Under the pieces are notes generated by a model. The model saw only the letters and a program-made list of their open reading frames with translations. It searched no databases and was not told the DNA's origin. A stretch of 64,000 bases of DNA from Capsicum annuum (Eukaryota; Streptophyta; Magnoliopsida; Solanales; Solanaceae). Positions 24,402 through 35,165 of the stretch are shown here, piece after piece; the stretch's first letter is position 1, and each line of letters begins with the position of its first letter. A program made the translations under genes and the position numbers. Where the stretch lies: NCBI RefSeq assembly GCF_002878395.1, contig NW_025856392.1:87904-151903 (forward strand), read 5' to 3'.

Positions 24402-25640
24402 TGATAACACTCAAAGTACACTCTTGAATGGGTGTAAGTGATCACTGTCAATATAAAACCCAACTAGGTTGGGGTTGAATCCCAAAGGGAATATGATCTG
24501 AACACAAGTTGTTTATGATTTAATTCACTGATAGTTTAACGTCTCCTCAAATGGGGGTTTAAGTTTCACAACTAATTCGTTGACACTTTCATTTTGATGT
24601 TTGTAACCAAGATTTTATGAAATAACCAGAATTATGTACACCAGGGCTTACGGTACATGGCAGATGGAAAAGGTGACTCAAGATTCTTACAGTGGTTAGG
24701 ATAACAAGCTATCTTTATCGATTATATGCTCAAATTTCTCTTGAACTATTTAAGCATCTAATTTCCTAATCCTCTCGGACTTAGGGAATCACTATTACTG
24801 CCTAGATTTTACCTCATGTTAATCAACCTTGTTATAACGCTGTTTATTAAATGAAGTACTTCTGAATCCATTTTGATAATTTACTTCCTACTTTTTATGA
24901 TTTCTTTCTCAAGAAAATCAAAGTAGGTATGCCTACTGTTTCCAACCAACATACATTAAGTAACATCTCAGAATTACAAGAAATCCTCACACCTATTGAA
25001 TCTTGAGTATTTAGCACCTCTTCATGACCTAACCCTAGATTCCATAGTTCAGGTTAGTGAGGTTTAGCCACTAATGATTCAAGAAACAAGTACACAAATT
25101 GAATTCATAATTGAGAAGATTAAATTACAACTATGATGAGGATCACAAAGTATAACTTGAATTGATTCACAAGAGAAAACTCCCAAAAAAGATTGGTCTA
25201 GAGTGAGAGAAAACAAATCGTCTGTCTACCAAAATATGTTTATTGATAAGTTTTTTTTTATATCTAGAAAACCCTAAAACAATGCTTTAAATAGTTAACC
25301 TAAAATAAGAAAAAAAAATAGAAGTTTCAGCTTTTATCAGAATAAACGACGATGTCAGTGACGGCTTATCAGGAGCCTGACGGCTTATCACGGATGTCGT
25401 TAGCTCCTTTGTATTTTTGGCTCTTTCTGCTTAAGGCTGACGACAACTATGATGTTGATGGTCTATCACCATCTTGACGACATGTCATGGATGTCGTCAC
25501 AAACTTTCTTCAAATTTTATCTTCTATTTAAGTCTAACAACATCCTTGATAGCTTTTCGCCAAGATGACAACGTGTAATGGATGTCATCACAAAACTATC
25601 TTCAACTTCTATCCTCTGTTTAAGACTGACGAAGCTCCTG
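24402..25640 (-). mobile_element. Athila-A 5' LTR, outer end missing
   Basis: Collinear with 16295-17515 of the 3' LTR up to CTCCTGACG at about 25640, then replaced by Athila-B RT sequence. About 310 bp of the outer (U3) end are missing. The inner terminus ...GTGTTATCA next to the PBS is intact. Confidence 0.85.
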
Positions 25641-26290
25641 ACGAACATCAAGATTAATAGATATTTAAGCACAACTGGACTAACCATTGAGGAAATAATA
25701 CCACCCCATTCACGTTAAATGATCCAATATTTGGTCCTTCATTGCATGGGGAACTGGTCCTTCTCTTCCCATGAGTTCACAGCTTATAATCCATCTAAAC
25801 ATGCCACCCTATAAACCCTCTAAATAGAATAAATTCATTCTTATCATTAGGAAAAATATCGATACCTATCTTTTGGGTACTCATTACACTATTTTACCTA
25901 TTTACTATTATATATTTGGTACATAACACCCAAATCAACCCACTTAATTATCTCCTTTTCACCATTTTTTATATAGGTGAATTCAATCTCCTTTGATGTT
26001 TGATGCTAGGGATACACTCAGATTCAAAACTTATTTTATATCTGTAAATCCTAGGGTAATGCCAATAAAGTTGGCAATAATCCATTTGATGACCTTTTTG
26101 AATCATTGTACTGCCGACATCACCACTTGGACTCGCGAATAAACCAAATTTGAAGTAATTATAGCTAGTAATATATTATCATCACCTAAAGATATATAAA
26201 AAATATGAGAGGGTAGATCTTTGATCTTTATAGTGCATGGCTATTTACTTGATGGCTTAGTGCATCAACTCTCCATACTTATCAAATCAA
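25641..26290 (-). pseudogene. Athila-B reverse transcriptase, N-terminal piece
   Basis: Read on the minus strand through stops: MKDQILDHLT*MGWYYFLNG*SS...ISINLD around 25645-25745, matching DQILDRLAERGWYCFLDGYYRYNQICISSEE of Athila-A. The linker to the protease follows. Roughly 60 codons between this piece and the one at 16106-16294, including the catalytic DD, are absent from both. Confidence 0.65.
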
Positions 26291-26930
26291 GGTCCAAATT
26301 TGGGGTATTTTGAGCTTAAGTTCCCAAACCGACCAAGAAAGATATTACCTTATCATTATCACCTATATATCCCCATCATAAAATGTAATACTGTATCCAA
26401 AGGCTCACCACAAAATTCAACATCAAATGGTAAGTCAATGACTTCATCAATCGAATCAATAGCAAAAATTACATGTCTATCATTTGGTTACTTTATAAAC
26501 TTACCAATATTGAAAGTGACTTCTTCATTATTCACTTATAACTTAAGCCCTCCTCGTTCAACATCTACCGACACCCTCGTGATAGTAATGAAATGCCAAC
26601 CAAGGATGATGGAAACTTCGAAGTCAATCTCACAATCAAGGATCACAGAGTCCACCAGAAAAATTAACTTGTCGACTTTGATTTGCACATCATAAAAAAG
26701 ACCAACAAAATTTTAATTGAGTGGTCATCCATTAACAACCTCATGGTTATTGTCTTTGGATCACCCAATCCTAACATATTAAACATGTCAACCATCATAA
26801 AATTAATGCTTGATCCTAAATCACAAATGGTGTTTGCAAATTGATACATCCCAATTATATAAGAGATGGTGAATGCTTCAAGATCATACTTTTTAACCAA
26901 CAAATTACTTGACATTATAGAGCTACATGG
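26291..26930 (-). pseudogene. Athila-B aspartic protease
   Basis: The minus frame at 26664-26915 contains ICDLGSSINFMMVDMFNMLGLGDPKTITMRLLMDDHSIK: active-site D-L-G followed by the Athila protease core. Continuing left in other frames are SVILDCEIDFEVSIILGWHF and NNEEVTFNIGKFI. It is frame-shifted. The plus frame 26300-26695 is antisense. Confidence 0.75.
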
Positions 26931-27472
26931 TGGGCCTCTTTGATGGTTTCAAAATTCATATAACTCTTCTTTATCACCAAATCTTTCATCAATTTGGTAA
27001 ACACGTTCATTTGCAATAAAGCATCAACCAATGGTATATTGACTAAAAGACTATTGAACATAGAAATGAACTTTTTAAATCAAGTCTCATCATCATTTTT
27101 CTTTAATCCTTGCAGAAAAGTAGGTTTGACAATAGAAAATGACTTAGGTATCATATAAACTTTATCTTTCTCACACAAACAATATCATCCTCCACCTTTT
27201 ATTTAAATTATTTGGTACAACCATCAATAATTGTTGGTTCTAGCATTTCTTTTTGATTTTCTTCCAACTCATCAACATTTCTTCTTAGAGTGTCATCAAT
27301 ATCCACTTATTTCACAACTCATTTTTACTTAATACTTGTCAAATCATTAATACCATAAGTTTTACAAGATTTACCCTCCTTCATAATTCCCTTACCAAGT
27401 TCTTCCTTACTCTAAGCAACTATTATTATGCTATTGCAATTTTTCTTTTTTGGATTAAACATTATGTCACTT
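26931..27472 (-). pseudogene. Athila-B gag-protease spacer
   Basis: Weak, stop-ridden match to the ...KLxINIPLVEALxQMPxYAKFLKD... segment that precedes the protease in this family. It ends at 27472 with CACTT, the left target duplication of the inserted Tekay-like element. It continues at 37707. Confidence 0.5.
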
Positions 27473-29984
27473 TGTAACGCGCAAAGTCTGTACCCCGCAC
27501 GCTACATGGTGCTTATAATCCCGAGGGACCATAAGCTAACCCATGACAGGTAACTGCTGTAATAAATGAAAAATAAAACTGAATAATATGCAGAATTAGG
27601 TGGAAATATGCCATAAGGTCCAATCTGTAAATAATACTAAATAAAACTAAATGCGCTATTAAATACCAAAACTGAAAGACAAAACTAAAATCCAAATAAC
27701 TGTCTGAAATACTCTAGTCTAGGAAGCCTCTAACTGTCTGAATTGTGGAGTTGATGTGACAAGTCCCCAACTAACTCCATCAACTGATATAAACTGAAAT
27801 ATTGTATATAGTAATCATGTCCTCAAACTAATAGGACTCACCACTATGCTGAATATTCAAAGTCTGGTCTATTGTGGGTTCTTGAGATCTCGTGCGTCAG
27901 AACCTATGATATAAGACATCGTAATGCAAAAAGATGGCATCAGTACATTGAATATATCAGTATGCTCAGTGAGGAAGGCTGAAATGGATGGGTTTGTATG
28001 CATGATCAATAATAACTGTATAACAAGAGTATGAATGAAAAAGAATACATGCATGAATATGAATACCACAACTGAAATTGTAATAACGCCGAATACTTAG
28101 TTTGAATACTGATCAACTGATTTACTAGATAACTGATACTATATAACTGATAACAGGGTAACTATATCTGACAGTCTTTAATTTTAGGGAACCATACTAG
28201 GTTGACTGACTATACCTGATAGTCCTAAACCTATAAAACTGGACTAAGTTCTATTCTGAGATTGAGACTGTAGGAGGTAATCATCTAATCGACATGCCCC
28301 GTGTCTAACTAATTTGGGGTCCAACCTGTAACCCCAGTTGGAAGGGTGTCATTATCGTGCCACATGTAAGGATAAAATGTGAATTAACCCTCTTTGACAG
28401 AAAGCTCTTTCATTAACCCTCGCTGGCAGCATAACTCGGATGAGAAGTATAAACCCTTATAATGTCAGGCAAAAAGATATCTCAAACTACGTTGGATATG
28501 CAGTTCTATAATACAATGATTACTGCTAAGGGTCAAACCCTCTTCTAAAAAGAATCTCCCCATCCCTGGGTTAACTCGATGTTGAATCCTACTCCCAACT
28601 GAATAGACACTAAACTAATTTCTAGTATGTACTAGGCTAGACTTAATGGTAACTAAGATTATTGTTTAGCTTAACTGAACTTAGTTCATTGAATTTTGTT
28701 GACTGATGGACTACTACTGAATTATGTTACCTAATAGAGATTACTTAGGTCTGAACTGAATACTAAGTTAGATCAAACTACTACTTAATCTACTGAGTTT
28801 TTCCTGAGTTATGTAACTGACTGATAGTACTATTGATCATGACGTAACTAATACTGTTCTATGACTGACTATGGCTCTAGGAAATCAGCTAAATTGTCGG
28901 GTACAAGTACCTCCAGGACTCGATAGCATAAATTAAGAGACATGGCATAAACATGAAACATGTAAACTATAAACTTGATCATCATTTATTCATTGGGATA
29001 TTTTAACAAATACTTGTATGATTTTATTCCCCTAATAGTTCCCTTGATCAATTTATCAAACACTTGGAAGGCATAGAACATGCACATAACACTAATCAAC
29101 ATTTAAGCACACAATTCAATAATCAAATTCATAATTTGAAGACATTAACATGATGTTACATGGTAAAACATATGAATCAATAAACTACACATGGAACTTA
29201 GCATAACTCATGGATTTGATACTCAAATAATCATTCTAAACACGAATATTATCAAACCCATCATGGTATTCATGATATTCATGTACCTGAAGTATAAAAG
29301 CTGATTCTTGGACTCCAAGGGTGGAAGATACCCTTGGATGAACAGTTCATATTCCTTTATTGAAGAAATTCTAAAAGTGTATGGTTGAATCTTGAGTTAT
29401 TGATTTGAAATTTTCGCACCCAGGGTTTTGTTCGTGAGCTGATTTGAGAATGAATTAGTATATTTTCTCTCCAAAGGGCTTAATTTTGTGTTGTGGGGGA
29501 TGAAGGATGTGGGGAAAAGACCCAAAAATCCCCAAGAAAATGGTCTTTTAATGAATAAAAACTATGCTACCGGTATGCAGGTTAATCCGATGCGTCGACG
29601 CCATCGACACGATAGCCAATGCATTGTGCCATGTTCGCGTCGATTTACTAGAATTGGATGCTGGTGGCTAGGAAAAATATTAATCAATGCAAAAGTCAAT
29701 ACGGCGTGCCAAGATCGCATTGATCCACTATTTTGGCATTCCAAAGGAGCTTCAAACGAAGTCCCAAAAACCTAAATCCTATTCGAAAACACCTACGGAC
29801 ATTCCTGATCATGAATAAACCAAAACATCAATATTTTATTGACGTAAAGTTCACGAAATAGGATTTCCAACCTTCATAGGCTAAAATGACACTAAGTATG
29901 AGTACTTCTAAAATTATTCGAAGTCTGCGACCCTTTACAAGGCTAAAGGAATGAATTAAACTTAGGATTTTGTGGGGTCTTACA
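27473..29984 (-). mobile_element. 3' LTR of the minus Tekay-like element
   Basis: Plus strand TGTAACGCGC...GGGGTCTTACA, collinear with 35166-37706 and 3714-6252. The minus start TGTAAGACCCC follows the PPT by three bases. The splice-donor-like site intact in its mate (37045) is lost here (AAG|GAATATG near 29355). The plus frame at 29488-29775 and its antisense partner fall in the GC-richer dyad region and are not genes. Confidence 0.9.
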
Positions 29985-29987
29985 TTA

Positions 29988-29997
29988 TCTCCCCCTT
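29988..29997 (-). promoter_or_regulatory. Polypurine tract of the minus Tekay-like element
   Basis: AAGGGGGAGA on the minus strand, three bases from the 3' LTR, with identical wording and spacing to the two PPTs of the plus array. It is the expected primer site for plus-strand DNA synthesis. Confidence 0.9.
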
Positions 29998-30247
29998 GGG
30001 AATATTCATCCTCGGATGAGACTACTGAGATTGAAAATACTGAGAGACTTACTTACTGGACATGAATATCTAGAACATGACTATATTAAATTATTGGTAT
30101 TCTGAATTATCATTCTGAACAATGCATATCTGATGCATAGATTTAGCTGAACATGATTCATTAATGCATGACTGGGATTACCGATAAACTGATCCTATTT
30201 ATTGAACATACATATCTGATGCATGGATACATGACTAAACTAGCTCA

Positions 30248-30600
30248 TTAACATATAACTGAACATGACATTGTACCTAATATCAAGTTTGAAACTGAAA
30301 TCTGAACATAGAACAGAATAAGCTTAAGGAAAATATTACCTTGAGCTGAGTCTAGAAAAGCAGAGAATAAATGAGGATACTTGGTTCGCATGTATTCTTC
30401 TGCTTCCCAAGTAGCTCCCTCAATGGACTGATTCCACCATAGAACTTTGACTAGAGGAACTTGTTTGTTCCTCAGTCTTCGAATCTGATAGTCATGGATT
30501 TCGACTGGGATCTCTTTATAAGAGATGTTGTTCTGACTCCCTATGCACTTAATAGGGACTACGACTGATGGGTCACCTATGCATTTTTTTAGCAAAAAAA
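30248..30600 (-). pseudogene. Integrase C-terminal chromodomain-like tail (minus Tekay)
   Basis: The minus frame at 30248-30595 reads LKKCIGDPSVVVP, then ISYKEIPVEIHDYQIRRLRNKQVPLVKVLWWNQSIEGATWEAEEYMRTKYPHLF, the characteristic chromodomain-like end of Tekay/Del integrases, thought to steer integration to marked chromatin. The W in ATWEAE is intact here but a stop in both plus-strand copies. It is separated from the integrase by a frame change. Confidence 0.85.
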
Positions 30601-31860
30601 TGAAACACTGGATGAACTAAAGATAAATCTGAAGGTAACTCAAGCTCGTAAGCTACCTTTTTTAAATGGCTAAGAATTTGGTAAGGATAAACATATCGGC
30701 GACTAAGTTTCCCTTTCTTGCAAAAATGCTTCAGTTCTTTCATAAGAGGGAACTTCATGTACACATACTCAGAAATCTAGAACTCAAGATCCTTTCTAGG
30801 CACATCTACGTACGATTTATATTAACTCTGAGCTGTCTTAAGTATTTCCTCGATGAATTGGACCTTCTCTAAGGTATCAAACAACAAGTTAGGCCCTACT
30901 ACTATGACCTCACCCACTTTAAACCAACCAATGGAAGACCTACACTTCCTCCTATAATGTACCTAAAATGGAGCCATCTGAATACAAGAGTAATAGCTGT
31001 TGTTACGTGCTAACTCAATCAAAGGAAAGTGGTCATCTCAACAACCTTTAAAGTCTATCACACATACTCGCAACATGTCTTCTAAAGTCTGAATGGTCCT
31101 TTTTGCTTGACTATTTATCTGAGGATAAAAGGTTGTACTGAGATGAACACGGGTACCATGACCCTTCTGGAATGCTTTCCAGAAATGCGAGGTTTACTCG
31201 GTACCTCTATCTTAGATGATGGAAAACAAAACATCGTGCAATCTAAAAAACTACCTGATATAGATTTTTGCATAATCCTTGGCTGAATAAGAGGTATAAA
31301 CTAGAAGGTAATGAGTTGATTTGGTTATCCTATCCATAAAGACCCAAACTAAATCACGTTAACGAAGAGTACGAGGCAAACCCATCACAATCTCTATGTT
31401 CACTTCTTCCCATCTCCAGGTACGAATACTGAACTCATGTATGGACCCAATAGGCTACTGATGCTCAATCTTAACCTACTAATATTTTGAGCACTTAGCC
31501 ATAAACTTAACAATGTCTCATTTTATCCCACTCCACCAATAGATGTCCCACAAATTGCGATACATTTTGGTGGCCCCTGGAAAAATAGAGTAGCGCGCAC
31601 CATGCACTTTTGCAAAAATTCGCTGCCTCAAATCATTTATCCTGGCACATAGATATGACCCTGACAATGTAAAACACCATCTCCCCCTTGGAAGAAAACT
31701 TGTACTTTCTAATTTCTAACTAATTTGTTAAGCTGGACTAAACTGGGATCCCTATCCTGCTTTTTCTTCACTTTGGAAACTAGGGATGATTCTGATCTAC
31801 TCCGCACCCACAAACTACCTTCTGCTGAAATGACAAAGCGAAGACCTAGTTAGGCTAGCT
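30601..31860 (-). pseudogene. Integrase (minus Tekay)
   Basis: The 30573-30764 frame reads KKGKLSRRYVYPYQIL...VAYELELPSDLSLVHPVFH, the C-terminal segment. Further right, the minus strand reads KRTIQTLEDM near 31065-31095, holding the third catalytic acid region, and a broken zinc-binding part follows near 31450-31690. Stops and frameshifts throughout. Q in TIQTLED is intact, unlike in the plus-strand array. Confidence 0.75.
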
Positions 31861-31899
31861 GATGAACTTCCTAGGCTAACTTGTTCTAACTTTTCTGAA

Positions 31900-32349
31900 C
31901 ATGGGCAACACTACCCATAGACATTCTACTTAAAGCGTCAACCGCTACATTGGCCTTTCATGGATGGTACAGAACACTCATGTCATAGTATTTCAACAAT
32001 TCCATCCACCTTCTCTAATGGAGGTTGAGGTCTTTCTGAGTGAACACATATTGTAGGATCTTATGATTAGTGAGCACATCAACGTGTATACCATACAAGT
32101 AATGTCTCCAAATCTAAAGTCAAAAACTATTGCTTCTAACTCAAGCTCATGAATAGGGTAGTTCTTTTTAATGAGCTTAAGTTGTCTAGAGTCATAGGCT
32201 ATGACCTCACCTCTTTGCTTCAGAACACTACCCAATCCAACTCTGGAAGAGTCATAGTACACAACAAAATTTCCAGAACCATCTACTAGGGTAAAAACTG
32301 GAGATGTAGCGAGTTGAGTTTTCAACTTCTGAAAATTCTTATCACAAAA
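31900..32349 (-). pseudogene. RNase H (minus Tekay)
   Basis: The frame at 31993-32325 reads LKTQLATSPVFTLVDGSGNFVVYYDSSRVGLGSVL...VIAYDSRQLKLIKKNYPIHELELEAIVF, with the catalytic D (YYDSS) and E (ELELEA). The frame is then lost before DHKSL, which is readable only as antisense fragments. Upstream, KKVKFQWSD keeps its tryptophan. Confidence 0.8.
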
Positions 32350-33250
32350 ATCTGACCACTGGAACTTGACTTTCTTCTAAGTCAATCTAGACATATGGGA
32401 TGCAATAAATAAAAATCCCTCAACAAACCATCGGTAATAGCCAGCCAAACCTAAGAAACTCCTAATATCTAATAGAGAGATGGGCCTGGGCTAGTTTCTC
32501 ACTACTTTAGTCTTTTGGGTATCAACCCTAAAGCCATCACCAGAAATTATATGGTAAAGGAATGCTACTAACCTTAGCCGTAATTCGCACTTATTGAATT
32601 TGATGAATAGCTAATGATTTTTTAGGATCTACAATACTATTCTAAGATGGTCTGTATGATCATGCTCACTACCAGAGTAAACAAGGATATCATCTATAAA
32701 GACTATGATAAACATTTCTAAGTTCTGCTTGAACACATGGTTTATCAAGTCTATGAAGCCTGCTGGGGCATTGGGAAGATCGGAGGACATGACTAAGAAT
32801 TCATAGTAACCATGCCAAGTTCTAAAAGCTATTTTTGGGATGTCACTTTCTTTGACTCTGAGCTGATGATAGCCTGATCTGAGGTCTGTATTAGATAAAT
32901 AACTGGCACCCTGAAGTTTGTCAAAAAAGTCATTGATTCTGGGAAGCGAATACTTGTTATTGACCATTACTTTATTCAGCTGGCACTAATCTATGCACAT
33001 TCTGAGAGAAACATCTTTCTTACGCATGAATAACGCTAGTACGCCCTATGGGGAACACTGGGTTGGATGAATCCCTTATCTAAGAGATCTTTTAATGGTT
33101 CTTTCAATTCTCTAAGTTTTTTTGGAGCTATTCTGTATGGAGGGATAGATATGGGTTGAGTATCTAGTGGAAGATTAATTTCAAAATTAATTACCCTTTC
33201 AGGAAGAACACCGAGATGACCTTCAAGAAATATATTTGGGAATTCACATA
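32350..33250 (-). pseudogene. Reverse transcriptase (minus Tekay)
   Basis: The frame at 32629-32967 covers the palm: [35 protein letters not shown]...[15 protein letters not shown]...[16 protein letters not shown]. The active-site FIDD and the upstream catalytic D (TDLRSGYHQ) are present. MSFGL is changed to MSSDL. A shift and stops precede and follow. Confidence 0.85.
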
Positions 33251-33720
33251 CTAATGATACTGATTAAAGAGTAGAGTTTCTGAACTAGAATCCTGGAATC
33301 AAACGAGATGGTATACACATCCCTTAGTTATCATATTTCTAGCTCGAAAGTGTGAAATAAGATGACCCCTGCGTGCTGATGTACTACCCTTCCACTCTAG
33401 GATAGGTTTATTCAAAAACTGAAACTGGACGATTCTATTTTTGCAGTTTACTAAGGCATAGCAGGAATGAAGCCAATCCAAGAGAAGAATGACATTAAAA
33501 TTAGTCATCTCTAATTCAACTAAATCTACTGAAGTGACTTTCTGAGATATCATAATTGGATAGTTTCTATATATTCACTACGCTATGATAAGTTTACCCA
33601 CTGGGTAGAAACTTAGAAAGGATCTGCTAGAATTTTTGGACTGACTCCAAAATCAATTGTTATACATATAGTAACAAAAGACAAAGTTTCTTCCAGATAT
33701 AGCAAAGCATAAGCATGCAC
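33251..33720 (-). pseudogene. Protease and RT-connecting region (minus Tekay)
   Basis: VHAYALLYLEETLSFVT near 33670-33715 is the protease active-site stretch, but the expected LLDPGATLSF has become LLYLEETLSF, so the catalytic aspartate is lost. The frame at 33299-33553 (VDLVELEMTNFNVILLLDWLHSCYALVNCKNRIVQF) is the following segment, equivalent to GMDWLYSCYTTLDCRNKIV in the plus array. Confidence 0.75.
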
Positions 33721-34942
33721 ATGGAAAACTTGTAACGTACTAGTGACCACATCAAAAGAACTTTCCTGATCCTGTTAAGAATGAAGAGCATTGAGTCTAT
33801 TTTGGCGCTGCCCACTGGTGGCACTAGAATAGGCATCCTTGTAATTCGGGCGACTGGACTGAGCTGAGGGACATTTATTATGACTCGGTGAACCCACCTA
33901 AGGACAATGTATGACTCTATGGCCTGGCTTGCCACATCTGAAACATACATCGCTGCCAGCTCTGTAGATACCCTGTTGGTTTTTGCCATATTTCTAGAAA
34001 AGAGGATTGGTTTGGGAACTACTAACATAGCCCTGGGGTTTAGGTCCTGATGCCCTATTTCGGTTGCCATCTCTAAATTTTTGCACTTGAGAACTAGCTG
34101 AGAAAGGAGCTAGAACTGAGGATTTCAAGCAAAACTAAGAATGATTCCCACCCTTTCACTTAGGCTGAGTGAAATTTAAACTACCTGTTCTTGCTCTTTT
34201 ATTCTCCATCTCTTTTTCTTTATTCTTGGCCTTGTCTATCTATTGACCCTGGATTATTAGCCTAGCTATGTCCATCTACTTAATAAGCATTGAGGTCCTA
34301 CTCTTCCTGACCACACTGCTAAACACTCCTGACACGAACTTACTCATCTTTGCTCTGCTATCTGCTATAACATGAGGGACGTATCTGGATTACTGAGTAA
34401 ACTTAAGAGAATACTCCTGCACGGTCATATTGCCCTGCTTTAGGTTTATAAATGCCAAAACCTTTTTTTCCCTCATCTCTAACAGGAAGAACCTATCCAG
34501 AAAAGAAACTTTAAATTTCTCCTATTCTATGGACCCTGCATCTGTGGCCCTCTCTGCCTCACAGTCTTTTAACCATGATTTAATCATACTTGTAACTAAT
34601 ATGCATCCAACTCAGTGCTGTCAATAGCAGTCACCCCTATAATATCGGTAACCTTCTACACTTTGTCAAGAAATTCCTGAGGGTCCTCATCTGACTTACA
34701 CCTTATGAACTATGGAGGTTTATTTGGGTGAAGTCCCGAATCCTTGTATCAACAGTATTTGACACTAGGTTGGCTGAAACCACAACTTAATATTCATTCT
34801 GGGATGCCACAAAATGAGCTAGGGTAGTGAAGGCTACTCTGAACTCCACGTGGGAGACATGGTCGCCCAAATGATCTGGATGGATGGGCTGAGAGGCTGA
34901 TTGATCTCCCATTCCACTTCCCTGAGTCCTCTTTGGAGGCAT
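33721..34942 (-). pseudogene. Gag (minus Tekay)
   Basis: The start is at 34942 (minus), MPPKRTQGSGMGDQSASQP, equivalent to MPPK of gag in the plus array. An intact CCHC zinc knuckle, CFRCGKPGHRVIHC, lies at 33904-33945. Between them the reading frame is broken repeatedly. The Q of SASQP is intact, whereas both plus-strand copies have a stop at the equivalent place. Confidence 0.75.
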
Positions 34943-35147
34943 ATTCTGTAAAAAGAAAAGAATCTAGGATTAGAAAGATAGTCTAAATTGTGCTCATGCT
35001 CACTCGCACATTATGAATACTGAATGAAGTGAAACTATTCCTAAAACATCACATAGCCTCCTGTCAATAAGTGTGATGCGCAATACACCCATGCACAAGA
35101 TACTACTAGATGCGGCTTCCATACTTCCTAGGACTTTATTGAACCTT

Positions 35148-35162
35148 ATCCTCAGACACTAA
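35148..35162 (-). promoter_or_regulatory. Degenerate primer binding site (minus Tekay)
   Basis: The minus strand after the 5' LTR reads AACTTAGTGTCTGAGG, the equivalent of AACTTGGTATCAGAGCC in the plus array. Several substitutions reduce its match to initiator tRNA-Met. The leader that follows (GTCCTAGGAAGT) aligns with the array leaders. Confidence 0.7.
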
Positions 35163-35165
35163 GTT

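Larger units (their letters stand above)
16295..25640 (-). mobile_element. Athila-like retrotransposon A, near complete, inactive, 5' LTR truncated
   Basis: Order on the minus strand: 5' LTR (24402-25640), PBS (24381-24396), gag, protease, RT, RNase H, integrase, 3' UTR, 3' LTR (16295-17845). The two LTRs are collinear and roughly 88-90 % identical by eye, so they are true mates and A is younger than B. The 5' LTR lacks about 310 bp of its outer end. It disrupts the RT of Athila-B. Many stops and frameshifts rule out autonomous activity. Confidence 0.85.

Noticed and set aside
29488..29775. 95-codon plus-strand frame with many arginines
   Set aside because: Lies in the GC-richer dyad region of an LTR; an open frame there is expected by chance.
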